Assembly: GCA_029237695.1 (NCBI GenBank) | Contig: CM055279.1 | Coordinates: 25,237,919-25,301,918 of the forward strand | Origin: Conchocele bisecta | Taxonomy: Eukaryota; Mollusca; Bivalvia; Lucinida; Thyasiridae | Direction of reading: 5' to 3' | Length of the DNA: 64,000 nt | In this document: positions 48,106 to 58,706 of the stretch, piece by piece | Layout: every line of letters begins with the position of its first letter | How positions within the stretch are numbered: the stretch's first letter is position 1 | Position numbers and translations under genes: made by a program | The notes under the pieces: model-generated | What the model was told of the DNA's origin: nothing | Seen by the model: only the letters and a program-made list of their open reading frames with translations | Databases searched by the model: none

Positions 48106-48400
48106 TCAATCTGTGACCCCATGATATGCATGTCCATGTCAAAGTAATGCAGACACTTTAAAGAAAATCCTGCTACAACATTGTTTTGTACCGACAAGGC
48201 ATTTGCTGGCGGGACATCGCTTCCGTGGCAGATTGTTGTTATAGAATTAATCTCTACGTTACAGGTTCCATTATACCATTGATTGTCACTATATAGTGCA
48301 ACAGAGAGACAAGGAGGGTCGAAAAACGAAAAATAAAATTGAAATTGAGTCCGAAACCTGGCTAGATAGTTTGAAAATGATGTAACTAAGAAAACAAAAG
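48102..48400 (-). other. Possible orphan exon on the minus strand
   Basis: The minus-strand frame reads DPPCLSVALYSDNQWYNGTC and then EINSITTICHGSDVPPANAL. It has balanced composition, several cysteines and an NGT glycosylation site, unlike the repeat translations around it. No family was recognised, no partner exon was found, and the low-complexity upstream part is unlikely to be coding. Confidence 0.25.
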
Positions 48401-48564
48401 TTAGATTTTGAAAATCGGTCAACAATTAAAAAAATATTTTAAAAACGATTTCAGCCCCCATGTTAAATTCCCATAGGAAAATCGTTGTTTCGCAATAAAA
48501 TCAATATGTAATGGAATTTCGTCAAATAAATCTATATAGTGCAGAGCCCTGCATGGGACGTATA

Positions 48565-48735
48565 ATTATTTTGTATTAATTCATTCCCACGAAATAACAA
48601 TTCGTTCCCTCAATTTAACAATTCGTCCCCACGAATTAACAATTCGTTTCCACGATATAACAATTCGTTCCCTCCAATTAACAATTCGTTCCCACGATAT
48701 AACAATTCGTTACCTCCAATTAACAAATCGTATAA
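48565..48735. repeat. AATTCGTTCCC array, copy 2
   Basis: About eight units of ~19 bp (AACAATTCGTTCCCACGATA-like), the same array as in the 45420-45640 hairpin. Confidence 0.85.
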
Positions 48736-48766
48736 TATACTCAGTATATGTACTCACACAAAGGTT

Positions 48767-49054
48767 CTAGTTAATTGTGCGTGGTTGAAGACAGGTAGTC
48801 ATGAGAGATGTCATCGTACCGGTATTTACGAGTATTGCAAGCATCACCGGGCATGGATGAGAAGAGGGCCCGTTTCGCCTCGCCCATGTCGGCATTGCGG
48901 GGTAGGGACCAGATCCGAGTCACTGCTATGTCCACCATGCGGTGGTACTCGCACTACTCATCGACAAGTTAGCAAGGAATTACGTGCTCGCAAGTATTAT
49001 CGTTTAGTAATAATTCAATTCAGAAAGTCACTTAGAAAGATAGAACCGATCTGA
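48767..49054 (+). CDS. Small zinc-ribbon-like protein
   Basis: Open from about 48767 to TGA at 49054 with no ATG near the start. It reads GIYEYCKHHRAWMRRG, CRHCGVGTRSESLLCPPC and a basic tail ending FRKSLRKIEPI. Two CxxC pairs 12 residues apart suggest a zinc ribbon, with additional C and H residues before them. Codon use and GC are higher than in the flanks and closer to the virus-like element that begins at 52 kb. It may therefore be a stray gene of that element, separated from it by the 49.4-51.5 kb insertion. The product is otherwise unrecognised and the start codon is unclear. Confidence 0.45.
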   Translation, partial: LVNCAWLKTGSHERCHRTGIYEYCKHHRAWMRRGPVSPRPCRHCGVGTRSESLLCPPCGGTRTTHRQVSKELRARKYYRLVIIQFRKSLRKIEPI

Positions 49055-49376
49055 TGTGTAGTTTTGATAAACTTCACACGCGTCACGTAAGAATATTTTG
49101 CTGAGTTTATGTGTCGGACATTGGCACTACACCACCGCTCGTTATATCGGCATTCGGCTGATTTCTGACACTGTTTAACGGCGGTCGGATAGGAACGAGG
49201 GCTTAACCCACACAAAGGCAGGTGTGTAACGTAAACCTGAAGATAAACACTACCTAGTGTAACTACTGTTGTGCAATATCGATTGGCGAAATACTCGGCT
49301 ATAAATACACACATGTTCATAACCCGTGTAATTGGAACATTGTCGTCTGATATGAAACAAGAGCTCTATGAGAACA

Positions 49377-51546
49377 GCATAGCTCGACTACGAGGGTTGT
49401 CGATGTACAAATAGCTTGACAAACAAGGTGGCTGTGGCCTGCATAAAAACCTTAACCAAGGTTGACTAAAAACCTTAACCAAGGGAAATTAAGTAAGTAA
49501 TTCAAGGTTAAATGTAGGTCAATGTCAGATATAGGTCAGGGATTATTGATGTACTTCACTATGATATGAAGTTGTCCAAGTATGGTTGATGTAGGCCCAG
49601 GAATATTCCATATACAAGCTAGACTATACAAATTAACCAAGTAATTCAAGGTGAAATGTAGGTGAAGGTAAAATATAGGTCAGGGGTTATTGATGTACAT
49701 CCCTATGAGAAAAAGTTATCCAATTATGGTGTCTGTATGCACAATAGTATAGCTTGACTAAAAACATTAACCACGGTTGACTAAACACCTTAAGCAAGGG
49801 GAATTAGGTAAGTAATTCAAGGTTAAATGTAGGTCAAGGTCACCTATAGGTCAGGGGTTGTTGATGTACACCACTAGGAGATGAAGTTGTCCAAGTATGG
49901 TTGGCGTAGGGCTAGGAGTATTCCATCTACAAGCTTGACTAAAAACCTTAACCAAAGAGAATTAACTAAGTAATTCAAGAGGAAATGTACGTCAAGATCA
50001 AATATAGATCAGGGGTTATTGATGTACATCACTATGAGAAAAGGTTGTCCAAGTATGGTGTCTGTATGCACAATATTATTCCATGTACAAGCTTGAGTAA
50101 AAACTTTAACCAAGGTTGACTAAAAACCTTAACCAAGGGGAATTAAGTAAGTAATTGAAGATTCAATGTAGGTCAAGGTCAAATATAGGTCAGGCGTTGT
50201 TGATGTACATCACTTGGAGATGAAGTTGTCCAAGTATGGTTGGTGTAGGGCCAGGAGTATTCCATCTACAAGCTTGACTAAAAACCTTAACCAAGGGGAA
50301 TTAAGTAAGGAATTTAAGAGGAAATGTAGGTCAAGGTCAAATATAGATCATGGGTTATTGATGTTCATCCCTATGAGAAAAGGTTGTCCAAGTATGGTAT
50401 ATGTATGCACAATAGTATTCCATGTACAAGCTTGACTAAAAATCTTAACTAAGGTTGACTAAAAATCTTAACCAATGGGGAATTAACTAAGTAATTCAAG
50501 AGGAAATGTAGGTCAAGGTCAAATATAGATCAGGGGTTATTGATGTACACCCCTATGAGAAAAGGTTATCCAAGTATGGTGTCTGTATGCACAATAGTAG
50601 TCCATGTACAAGCTTGACTAAAAACCTTAAGCAAGGTTGACTAACAACCTTAACCAAGGGGAATTAAGTAAGTAATTCAAGAGGAAATGTAGGTCAAGGT
50701 CAAATATAGATCAGGGGTTATTGATGTACATCACTAGGAGATGAAGTTGTCCAAGTATGGTGGGTGTAGGGCCAAGAGTATTGCATATACAAGCTTGACT
50801 AAAAACCTTAACCAACGGGAATGAAGTAAGTAATTCAAGAGGAAATGTAGGTCAAGATCAAATATAGATCAGGGGTTATTGATATACATCCCTATGAGAA
50901 ATTGTTGTCCAAGTATGGTGTATGTATGCACAATAGTATTCCATGTACAAGCTTGACTAAAATCCTTAACCAAGGTTGACTAAAAACCTTAACCAAGGGG
51001 AATTAACTAAGTAATTGAAGAAGAAATGTAGGTCAAGGTCAAATATAGATCAGGGGTTATTGATGTACATCACTAGGAGATGAAGTTGTCCAAGTATGGT
51101 GGGTGTAGGGCCAAGAGTATTGCATATACAAGCTTGACTAAAAACCTTAACCAACGGGAATGAACTAAGTAATTCAAGAGGAAATGTAGGTCAAGATCAA
51201 ATATAGATTGATGTACATCCCTATGAGAAATTGTTGTCCAAGTATGGTGTATGTATGCACAATAGTATTCCATGTACTTGACTAAAATCCTTAACCAAGG
51301 TTGACTAAAAACCTTAACCAAGGGGAATTAACTAAGTAATTGAAGAAGAAATGTAGGTCAAGGTCAAATATAGATCAGGGGTTATTGATGTACATCACTA
51401 GGAGATGAAGTTGTCCAAGTATGGTGGGTGTAGGGCCAGTAGTATTCCATATGCAAGCTTGACTAAAAACCTTAACCCAGGCGTGACGGTGACGCCGACG
51501 CCGGGGTGACAACATAAGCTCTAACTATTCTTCGAATAGTCGAGCT
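49377..51546. mobile_element. TIR element filled with a ~160-180 bp tandem repeat
   Basis: TAGCTCGACTA at the left and TAGTCGAGCTA at the right form short inverted ends, with CTATTCTTCGAATAG next to the right end. The interior has about a dozen units with AGCTTGACTAAAAACCTTAA, AAATGTAGGTCAAGGTCAAA and GTCCAAGTATGGTG. Two slightly different unit types alternate, giving a ~340-bp dimer period. CGACGCCGACGCCGGGGTGA sits before the right end. No protein is encoded. Confidence 0.75.
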
Positions 51547-51990
51547 AAACAGGTGTCCAGTTAGATATGACCAGCCTATTATTATTTTGTTTCTGGGTGT
51601 GCCTGTCCGATATAGACAAGCAGCGGTCGGATAGGAACGCCATTGCTAAGTGCATGACAGCTGGGGGTTGTGAATAGCCGAGTATTTCGCCTTATCGAGG
51701 TTACGTGTAAACTATAACATAATGTATACACAATTGTATTAAACTCGGCACTAACCACATGCGACAAAGTATACCGATACGCTATATGTGAGAGACTGCA
51801 TGAGGTGACTGTATGGTAACACGATTACTTCCTGGTACGGACAGTTCCGGTTATAGAAATGTATGGTGGTCAGTGGGTGTCGTAACGGGACCCGAAAACA
51901 TTGTATGTTCCGTATGGAGGGCCGAAGGAACAGCTGGACTGTATGATCGATGTATATCCTGTTGCCGCTGCAGACACACGAATAAGCATA
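51547..51990. other. Spacer left of the virus-like element
   Basis: No supported gene. GCGGTCGGATAGGAACG at ~51622 also occurs at ~49173. ATAGCCGAGTATTTCG at ~51673 is the inverse of CGAAATACTCGGCTAT at ~49286. The + frame at 51901-52113 is mostly the complement of the next gene. Confidence 0.4.
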
Positions 51991-52425
51991 TCACGCCCCG
52001 AGATGGGTGAGGAGATTTTTTCTCTCGTCGGCCCTCCCCTCCGTGACGAGTTTTTTTACGTCTTCGTCCGCGAGGATTTGTGGTCGGGCATTGGACCGGA
52101 TCGTACCCTTTAACTCCTGGTACCTGGCCATCTCTTCGACGACCAGTTTGAACTCGGTATCTGATATATTGTTATCGGCTAAAGCTTTTGACACGATAAC
52201 GTCGATGCTGTTTTTCTTAGCCCTCGCGAGAACCGCTATTCGATTGTGCTTTCGACTCTTAGTCTCTAGTTTTCTACCCACTAGTCTGACCGTCATGCAC
52301 AGCAGCCCCGCCACAGCCGCTATTCCACTTAAGGCCCCCGCGACAGGAACAGCTACGACTGTTGACAACAAGGACACGCTTCCCACCCCACCCATTATAG
52401 AAGCTGATGATAGCACGGTGCTCAC
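51991..52425 (-). CDS. Unknown element protein, hydrophobic N-terminal half
   Basis: 144 codons, open throughout. The first codon as read is GTG, so the true start may be lost or upstream. Residues ~10-45 are hydrophobic (VSLLSTVVAVPVAGALSGIA, then VAGLLCMTVRLV), giving one or two membrane segments. The C-terminal half is charged and helical (SRKHNRIAVLARAKKNSID, VVEEMARYQELKG). Similar proteins recur next to the other genes seen here in invertebrate elements, as I recall, without known function. It is the last gene of a minus-strand run. Confidence 0.6.
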   Translation of the reverse strand: MSTVLSSASIMGGVGSVSLLSTVVAVPVAGALSGIAAVAGLLCMTVRLVGRKLETKSRKHNRIAVLARAKKNSIDVIVSKALADNNISDTEFKLVVEEMARYQELKGTIRSNARPQILADEDVKKLVTEGRADERKNLLTHLGA

Positions 52426-52496
52426 CCCTCCGCTATATTTGCGGCTCGTCTATATTTGTTAGCATGTAACCTCCGCGTCCCCCCCCCCCCCTCTTG
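52426..52496. other. Short spacer with C12 run
   Basis: A run of about twelve C (~52480-52491) lies between the 45-aa ORF and the 144-aa gene. It may be a hotspot for length error. Confidence 0.6.
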
Positions 52497-52634
52497 TTAT
52501 AGAATCTGTTGTATCTCGACGATCCTTTTCAACCTGAAGGCCGACGGGTCTGGCCCCCTAAATTCAACTTCAATCCGCTCGGGAGCGGCTTGGGTGTGCA
52601 CGGGTGTGGAGCATATTGGGTTGTCTTCGCTCAT
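52497..52634 (-). CDS. Small acidic/basic 45-residue ORF, unknown
   Basis: Its ATG overlaps the stop of the upstream gene as TGATG (A at 52634), and it ends TAA at 52497. It reads MSEDNPICSTPVHTQ and then RIEVEFRGPDPSAFRLKRI. The tight overlap suggests it is a genuine gene of the element. The function is unknown. Confidence 0.5.
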   Translation of the reverse strand: MSEDNPICSTPVHTQAAPERIEVEFRGPDPSAFRLKRIVEIQQIL

Positions 52635-53235
52635 CATAAATCAAGTTCAATGAACAATGTTACAAGAGTGGAAGAACTCGCTGGATCAGCGATTTTCGTA
52701 ACAAAGTTAATAAAACTACCTTCGGAAACTCTAATTGGATTGTCACCGGCGAACAAAACCATCGCTGACCTCTGTCCAGCGAGTTTAGTGACTCCAATCG
52801 CCCGTTCTTCCCCATCCAGTACGACATTTACGCGGACCGCGGCCACAGATTTACCCTTAAAATTAACCGAGCAGACCGCCATTCGTAGAAGCGTACCGGG
52901 AGTTGTCATGACGTATCCCCATATCTATTGATCGCTTTGGCGCCAAATGAATATGCATAGGTCCCCTCATTCAATGTGCCCCGCTCCTCAGCCCAAACTG
53001 TTATGACACGTTTTTGTGGTTGCAATAGACATACCTGCGCAACCACTGCACCCAGTCCTTCACCAACTTGCGCAATCGCCTTATGCACCTCTGCTCGGAC
53101 CTGCGCTAGTTTCCCCTCCATCCGTCTCGTTATAGCTTCATTGATCAATGCTACGTCACCACCCCCACTGATGGGAACATCCTGTTTACTGTTCTTCGAA
53201 CTCGAACTGGAACTACCTGGTCCATATATGCTCAT
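52634..53235 (-). pseudogene. Fibre-like coiled-coil protein, one frameshift
   Basis: ATG at 53235 reads MSIYGPGSSSSSSKN and ISGGGDVALINEAITRRMEG, then a probable coiled coil (LAQVRAEVHKAIAQV) and KRVITVWAEERGTL. At about 52905-52912 the frame changes. The second part (52634-52909) continues TPGTLLRMAVCSVNF, GVTKLAGQRSAMVLF and ends LVTLFIELDL. N-terminal coiled coil plus a beta-rich C-terminal domain suggests an attachment or appendage protein, by shape only. Total ~200 residues. Apart from the single frame change it is open throughout. Confidence 0.55.
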
Positions 53236-53320
53236 GATGTTTTGTTATGTTTTCAAATTTATTTGAATTTCCAATCTCAACACTTGAAATTGTGGTATAA
53301 ATTATATTACGAACTTGAGT

Positions 53321-54024
53321 TTAGTTTGAAATTTCTAGGACGATGGAAATCGGGTAATAGTTCTTTCTCGCTTGATCATCAAGAATTGAGACCGTAAATT
53401 CGTGGATATGTCCCGATTCCAAAACTTTCATCTCGGGGCATGGGAAGTATAAGGTCACAGTCTCCCCAAAGAAACAATCACTGGCTTGCACGCTTTTCAG
53501 TAATGTGCTGGGAGATCCGTCTAACGTGTTATACGATGTGTTAACCCGATCCAGGTGCACCCTGATACTTTTTTGTAAATACAAAATCCACCGGAACGTC
53601 ACCGATGTGCTCACCAGAGACAAACAATCCTTTATTGGCGGAGTATGTCTCTCTAAACTCGAGTCGAGTACCCAACGTCGGGGAGATCCTTATCCGGCTG
53701 TCTGGGCCGATGGTCATTGTTGTGAGCCCGGTAGCCCTCGATACTGTGAGGTTGACTCTACCGTCAAGCTCTGAGGTGACAAAATCTTTGAGCTGTCTAA
53801 AACTCCACAGTCCGGGTGGCAGCTTTACACTTACTTGGCGTCCATCCTTCACATACCCAATCCCTTCGCTTCACATACCCAAACCCTTCGCTCTTCCCCA
53901 CAATATCCCACCCAACCGTGAAGGTGATTGATCTGAGGCTGGCCCGCCGTTTTCTGCAGCAGTTGTCGATTGACTTCTGAAGTTCACAACTCTCTTTTTG
54001 AACATTAGTGATAGTAGCAAACAT
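53321..54024 (-). pseudogene. Probable second structural protein, two frameshifts
   Basis: ATG at 54024 (MFATITNVQKESCELQ). A ~22-nt near-duplication of GGGTATGTGAAG-type sequence at 53851-53885 shifts the frame. The middle part (53541-53852) reads VKLPPGLWSFRQLKDF, RATGLTTMTIG and GEHIGDVPVDFVF. A second shift near 53570 leads to the C-terminal part, with NTSYNTLDGSPSTLL and ending YYPISIVLEISN. About 225 residues in all. Proteins with this pattern sit beside the capsid gene in similar elements as I remember them. A penton/minor-capsid role is inferred from position and the beta-rich sequence only. Confidence 0.55.
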
Positions 54025-54167
54025 GATAATATATTTTTGATATCCATGGATACCAAGGCTTTTGGTTTTAATTATAATGCAAAGTACCTGGTCGGAGGTG
54101 TATGCACTAAAAAGAACACCATTGGTGGGCTTGTGCACGCTCAAATAAGAGCCAGTTTTTCCCTAAC
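54025..54167. promoter_or_regulatory. Divergent intergenic region
   Basis: 143 bp between two head-to-head genes, so it must hold the promoters of both. AT-rich ATAATATATTTTTGATAT lies at ~54023-54043. No precise element can be defined. Confidence 0.4.
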
Positions 54168-55418
54168 ATGTTTGACAAGTACAGACTTCCTAAAACCATT
54201 ACACAGGATATCACAACAAACTGGAACAACAACCCCATGCAGTTCTGGCAGAACCAACTAAATTTTGCCGTGTGGTTTGCCACAACCGGGTGTGGCGTCT
54301 CTTTCAGAGACCACATAAAAGACAGGAACAGCATACTGAGCAGTAGCGTCTACAACTTGCATGTGTATTATACTATTAGGAGGATTCTCAAAGAATTAGG
54401 TACTTCACTACCTCAAGACGACGGCTGGAATCCCATTTCCAGCACATACAACCGTAAGGCGTTCGAACGGATATGTGACGAATTTAACGTTTCAAAAGAT
54501 TCGGATTTGAGACAGAAAGTATACCCGAACAGCAACAGCCTGTGCACCGTTCATCTTAGGGGTCTAGAGCACGGGACATACTATGCCGGAACGAAACCTA
54601 CTTTCACAGGGTTAGCGGTCGGGGGTTATACTCCGAGTTACACAGCAGCACCACCATTGAGAAACACGGTAAATTGGACGGAAAACTACCTCCAACATGA
54701 CATTCGGGGCTGAAGTGGTTAGAGGGCACACGTGCGATTCCAAATACTGTACATGGTTATCACCATCAAAGGCTCACGTACAGTATATTTTACAAGACAG
54801 AAATGTGCAGAAGTGTATAGAAACCTTTATATTGGACGACGGTCTAGGGTTTACGCAGGCCGGTGTTATTCGCCTCAACGACTCCATTCGCACATACGTC
54901 TGGGCCATCCTCGGCTCACAGAACCAAACGCGCAGTTCTATAATAGGTGACGGGAAGGCGTTTGACGCGCAAAAACAGTTATTGGCCAATGTCGAGGACG
55001 CCATCTCATCTCCGGTGGACCTGGAGAAGGCGATCCAGCAGTATCAAGACGTTTTGCAGTACAGTATCCCCGCACCCCAGTAGACTTTGCATTTGGAATA
55101 GGTCTGTATATGGCGCCGAGCAATATGATACTACGAGACGACCCGGTTGACGGTTACAATAATCAGATCGTAATCGCCACCGTCAACCAAACAATTGGCC
55201 ACAACGGGAAGGTGAACGCGGATATCATCAAGCGCACCCCCAACATGATCGGAAGCGGAGTTGGAAGATGAAACGATTTCATAAAACCACAAGCACCCAC
55301 CCCACCACGAAGCACCCCATCAAGTTCCTTCGGAACTAGTGTCACAGCCCACGATGAGGAGAAATTAGGCTCGTCGTCGCCCTCATGGTGATTGGACTAT
55401 TCGCGCTTTGGTTTTGGA
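54168..55418 (+). pseudogene. Probable major capsid protein, copy A (only copy with the N-terminal half)
   Basis: ATG at 54168 reads MFDKYRLPKTITQD, then FWQNQLNFAVWFATTGCGVS and YYTIRRILKELG, and runs open to 54713. From ~54700 a second frame reads FTQAGVIRLNDSIRTYVWAI and FDAQKQLLANVEDAI, ending at a TAG at 55081. A third frame (from 55083) gives GLYMAPSNMILRDDPV, passes a TGA at 55269 and reaches a C-terminal hydrophobic segment. Expected full length is ~400 residues. Assignment as capsid rests on size, position next to the other structural genes and recollection of similar element proteins. A double jelly-roll fold cannot be proven by eye. It is broken by two or three frameshifts and one stop. 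Confidence 0.5.
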
Positions 55419-55888
55419 ACTCTCGGGCGGTGAATAGTGGGAGACCGGCGATCGCCACGATTAAAGCCCAAGCATTCTCGGCGAGCCATACGTCCGTTTT
55501 TGATATATAGATAACAAGTAGGAGACGAGACCCCCAATCAACCCAGGCAGCGCGGTAGCCGCCTTTACAGCAAATTTATCCAGGAGAGTGGCGATGGCAT
55601 TTATATGCTTGTTTACCCACTCCTTGGCTCCGCCGGATGGCGCGGATGCTGGCGCGGGTGCTTGCGCAGGTGCAGCCTCCGCGGATGATAGCTAGAACTA
55701 TGGTTGATATAGTCATGCCGAGAGCTGTGAGGATGCTTACTATTGTGACGCCCTGCTCTGAACAGAGTGCAAAACGCTCACCGAGTGTCGTTTCCTCGTG
55801 CAGGACCCTCGAGATTGTCTCGCAGTCTGCGGTATGGATTGAGATTGTGGCCGTATTGACTCGAAGACATATTTTCAGTGAAACAAAA
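55397..55888 (-). pseudogene. Membrane protein gene, copy A
   Basis: Antisense gene whose 3' end overlaps the 3' end of the capsid gene. The frame reads TTLGERFAL, EQGVTIVSILTALGMTISTI (first hydrophobic segment), a Pro/Ala linker, EWVNKHINAIATLLDK, then ALPGLIGGLVSYLL and WALIVAIAGLPLF (two more). A frame change near 55675-55690 separates the two halves, and no ATG is in frame at the start. This copy preserves the N-terminal frame best. Possible membrane or capsid-associated protein; the function is unknown. Confidence 0.55.
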
Positions 55889-55935
55889 TAACTCTATTAA
55901 ACCCGTATGGTTCTTTCTTTAATACATCGTTAAAG

Positions 55936-56408
55936 ATGGCTGATTACGATATTGGCATGGACGAATTCGATCGCATACTGGGGATCAAGACGATGATGAC
56001 CTCGATGATGATGACATCGATGATGATAAAGATAACGAAACGCCCTTCATAGAGACTCCAGCCGGCGAGGAAATAGGTGGCGCTACCAACACCATTAGTC
56101 TAAGTCAGGAATTACTCGAGTCAGCTGTAAACGACTACTACAACAAGTTGGTAGAAAAGGGTGCGGTCCCATCTGTCAGCCGCGACTACTACAAGTTCGA
56201 ATTGGATCTGCGTGGTAGGTTGCTATACATGAGAGCCAGCGACGACGACCAAATGCACGGTAGTGGACGCCAAGTTCAGAACGCTAGCGAGGGTGTGACG
56301 ATCCAGATAACCAAAGCAGGAGGATATGAGCTGGGCCATTGAACTGTACTTATATATAATTACAGACGCACAACCCAACATCGAAGTTGGCCGATACGTC
56401 TCAGCTTT
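55936..56408 (+). pseudogene. Acidic protein gene, copy A (frameshifted)
   Basis: Same gene as 59968-60444, but a missing base near 55976 (GATCGCATACTGG instead of GATCGCACTACTGG) shifts the frame just after the start. Further small changes lie at 56314-56345. Confidence 0.75.
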
Positions 56409-56672
56409 ATAATAAATATACAAAACCTCTGGGTTTTACAAAGGATGCCCACTCTGCCATAATATGTGGGCAGACAGGATGCGGAAAAACGGTTTTCATC
56501 CTGGACTTGCTCGAGGGGTCCTACCGCGATGCCTTTCGACACATTGTGATCCTGTGTCCCACTGTGCGGCACAAAGAGACTTATTAGCGGCGCCCGTGGA
56601 TATGGACCGACCCTGAGGTATACGTTATTGACCCCGGTGACAGGCTTCACGATTGGATGCGTGGTTTATATA
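56387..56672 (+). pseudogene. Packaging ATPase, truncated N-terminal copy A
   Basis: Carries CGQTGCGKTVFIL (Walker A) and the same TTG-for-ATG start and TAG (56585-56587) as copy C. It stops at the block junction, where it is fused to capsid sequence, so Walker B is absent. Confidence 0.8.
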
Positions 56673-56683
56673 GGCTTTTGGAC

Positions 56684-57412
56684 GGAAAACTACCTCCAAC
56701 ATGACATTCGGGGCTGAAGTGGTTAGAGGGCACACGTGCGATTCCAAATACTGTACATGGTTATCACCATCAAAGGCTCACGTACAGTATATTTTACAAG
56801 ACAGAAATGTGCAGAAGGGTTTATATTGGACGACGGTCTAGGGTTTACGCAGGCCGGTGTTATTCGCCTCAACGACTCCATTCGCACATACGTCTGGGCC
56901 ATCCTCGGCTCACAGAACCAAACGCGCAGTTATATAATAGGTGACGGGAAGGCGTTTGACGCGCAAAAACAGTTATTGGCCAATGTCGAGGACGCCATCT
57001 CATCTCCGGTGGACCTGGAGAAGGCGATCCAGCAGTATCAAGACGTTTTGCAGTACAGTATCCCCGCACCCCAGTAGACTTTGCATTTGGAATAGGTCTG
57101 TATATGGCGCCGAGCAATATGATACTACGAGACGACCCGGTTGACGGTTACAATAATCAGATCGTAATCGCCACCGTCAACCAAACAATTGGCCACAACG
57201 GGAAGGTGAACGCGGATATCATCAAGCGCACCCCCAACATGATCGGAAGCGGAGTTGGAAGATGAAACGATTTCATAAAACCACAAGCACCCACCCCACC
57301 ACGAAGCACCCCATCAAGTTCCTTCGGAACTAGTGTCACAGCCCACGATGAGGAGAAATTAGGGCTCGTCGTCGCCCTCATGGTGATTGGACTATTCGCG
57401 CTTTGGTTTTAG
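56684..57412 (+). pseudogene. Capsid gene 3' half, copy B
   Basis: Begins at the block junction without an N-terminus and has a small deletion near 56815. It shares the TAG after APQ and the TGA after GSGVGR with the other copies. It ends with a hydrophobic tail LVVALMVIGLFALWF and TAG at 57410. Confidence 0.7.
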
Positions 57413-57880
57413 GAACTCTCGGGCGGTGAATAGTGGGAGACCGGCGATCGCCACGATTAAAGCCCAAGCATTCTCGGCGAGCCATACGTCCGTTTTTGAT
57501 AATATAGATAACAAGTAGGAGACGAGACCCCCAATCAACCCAGGCAGCGCGGTAGACCGCCTTTACAGGCAAATTTATCCAGGGGAGAGTGGCGATGGCA
57601 TTTATATGCTTGTTTACCCACTCCCCTTGGCTCCGCCGGATGGCGCGGATGCTGGCGCGGGTGCTTGCGCAGGTGCAGCCTCCGCGGATGATAGCTAGAA
57701 CTATGGTTGATATAGTCATGCCGAGAGCTGTGAGGATGCTTACTATTGTGACGCCCTGCTCTCTGAACAGAGTGCAAAACGCTCACCGAGTGTCGTTTCC
57801 TCGTGCAGGACCCTCGAGATTGTCTCGCAGTCTGCGGTATGGATTGAGATTGTGGCCGTATTGACTCGAAGACATATTTT
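57392..57880 (-). pseudogene. Membrane protein gene, copy B
   Basis: As copy A but with extra bases near 57554, 57569, 57583 and 57625 that break the second half, and the CTCT insertion near 57762. Confidence 0.55.
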
Positions 57881-57944
57881 CAGTGAAACAAAATAACTCT
57901 ATTAAACCCGTATGGTTCTTTTTTCTTTTAATACATCGTTAAAG

Positions 57945-58434
57945 ATGGCTGATTACGATATTGGCATGGACGAATTCGATCGCACTACTGGGGATCAAGA
58001 CGATGATGACCTCGATGATGATGACATCGATGATGATAAAGATAACGAAACGCCCTTCATAGAGACTCCAGCCGGCGAGGAAATAGGTGGCGCTACCAAC
58101 ACCATTAGTCTAAGTCAGGAATTACTCGAGTCAGCTGTAAACGACTACTACAACAAGTTGGTAGAAAAAAAAAGGGTGCGGTCCCATCTGTCAGCCGCGA
58201 CTACTACAAGTTCGAATTGGATTCTGCGTGGTAGGTTGCTATACATGAGAGCCAGCGACGACGACCATATGCCACGGTAGTGGACGCCCAAGTTCAGAAC
58301 GCTAGCGAGGGTGTGACGATCCAGATAACCAAAGAGGAGGATGGAGCTGGGCCATTGAACGTGTACTTATATATAATTACAGACGCACAACCCAACATCG
58401 AAGTTGGCCGATACGTCTCAGCTTTATAATAAAT
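57945..58434 (+). pseudogene. Acidic protein gene, copy B (frameshifted)
   Basis: ATG at 57945 and an open acidic N-terminal part, then a run of extra A bases at ~58166 shifts the frame before the SRDYYKFELD region. Further insertions lie at ~58222 and ~58271. Confidence 0.75.
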
Positions 58435-58695
58435 ATACAAAACCTCTGGGTTTTACAAAGGATGCCCACTCTCTGCCTAATATGTGGGCAGACATGGATG
58501 CGGAAAAAAAACGGTTTCATCCTGGACTTGCTCGAGGGGTCCTACCGCGATGCCTTTCGACACATTGTGATCCCTGTTGTCCCACTGTGCGGCACAAAGA
58601 GACTTATTAGCGGCGCCCGTGGATATGGACCGACCCTGAGGTATACGTTATTGACCCCGGTGACAGGCTTCACGATTGGATGCGTGGTTTATATA
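58404..58695 (+). pseudogene. Packaging ATPase, truncated N-terminal copy B
   Basis: The TTG start region is retained, but insertions near 58471, 58495 and 58505 destroy the Walker A reading frame. It ends at the block junction. Confidence 0.75.
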
Positions 58696-58706
58696 GGCTT
58701 TTGGAC

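Larger units (their letters stand above)
54674..56677. repeat. 2.0-kb tandem block, copy A
   Basis: Starts TTGGACGGAAAACTACCTCC inside the capsid gene and ends GTGGTTTATATAGGCTTT inside the ATPase gene. 2004 bp. The same start occurs at 56678 and 58701. Confidence 0.92.
56678..58700. repeat. 2.0-kb tandem block, copy B
   Basis: 2023 bp. It differs from A and C mainly by small insertions, e.g. extra A bases near 58167 and 58505, CTCTCTGCC near 58470 and ATCCCTGTTGTCCC near 58569. At ~56815 it lacks the GTATAGAAACC segment found in A and C. Confidence 0.92.

Noticed and set aside
43261..51546. CRISPR-like arrays (regular repeats at 43.3-45.1 and 49.4-51.5 kb)
   Set aside because: There are no unique spacers, the whole unit repeats, and the context is clearly eukaryotic.
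51813..52113. Plus-strand ORFs at the left end of the virus-like element
   Set aside because: Their 3' half is the complement of the 144-aa minus-strand gene, and the 5' half has no recognisable content.
54168..55418. Naming the capsid gene as a definite double jelly-roll protein
   Set aside because: Position and recollection of similar proteins point that way, but no fold can be shown from sequence by eye, so it is kept as 'probable'.
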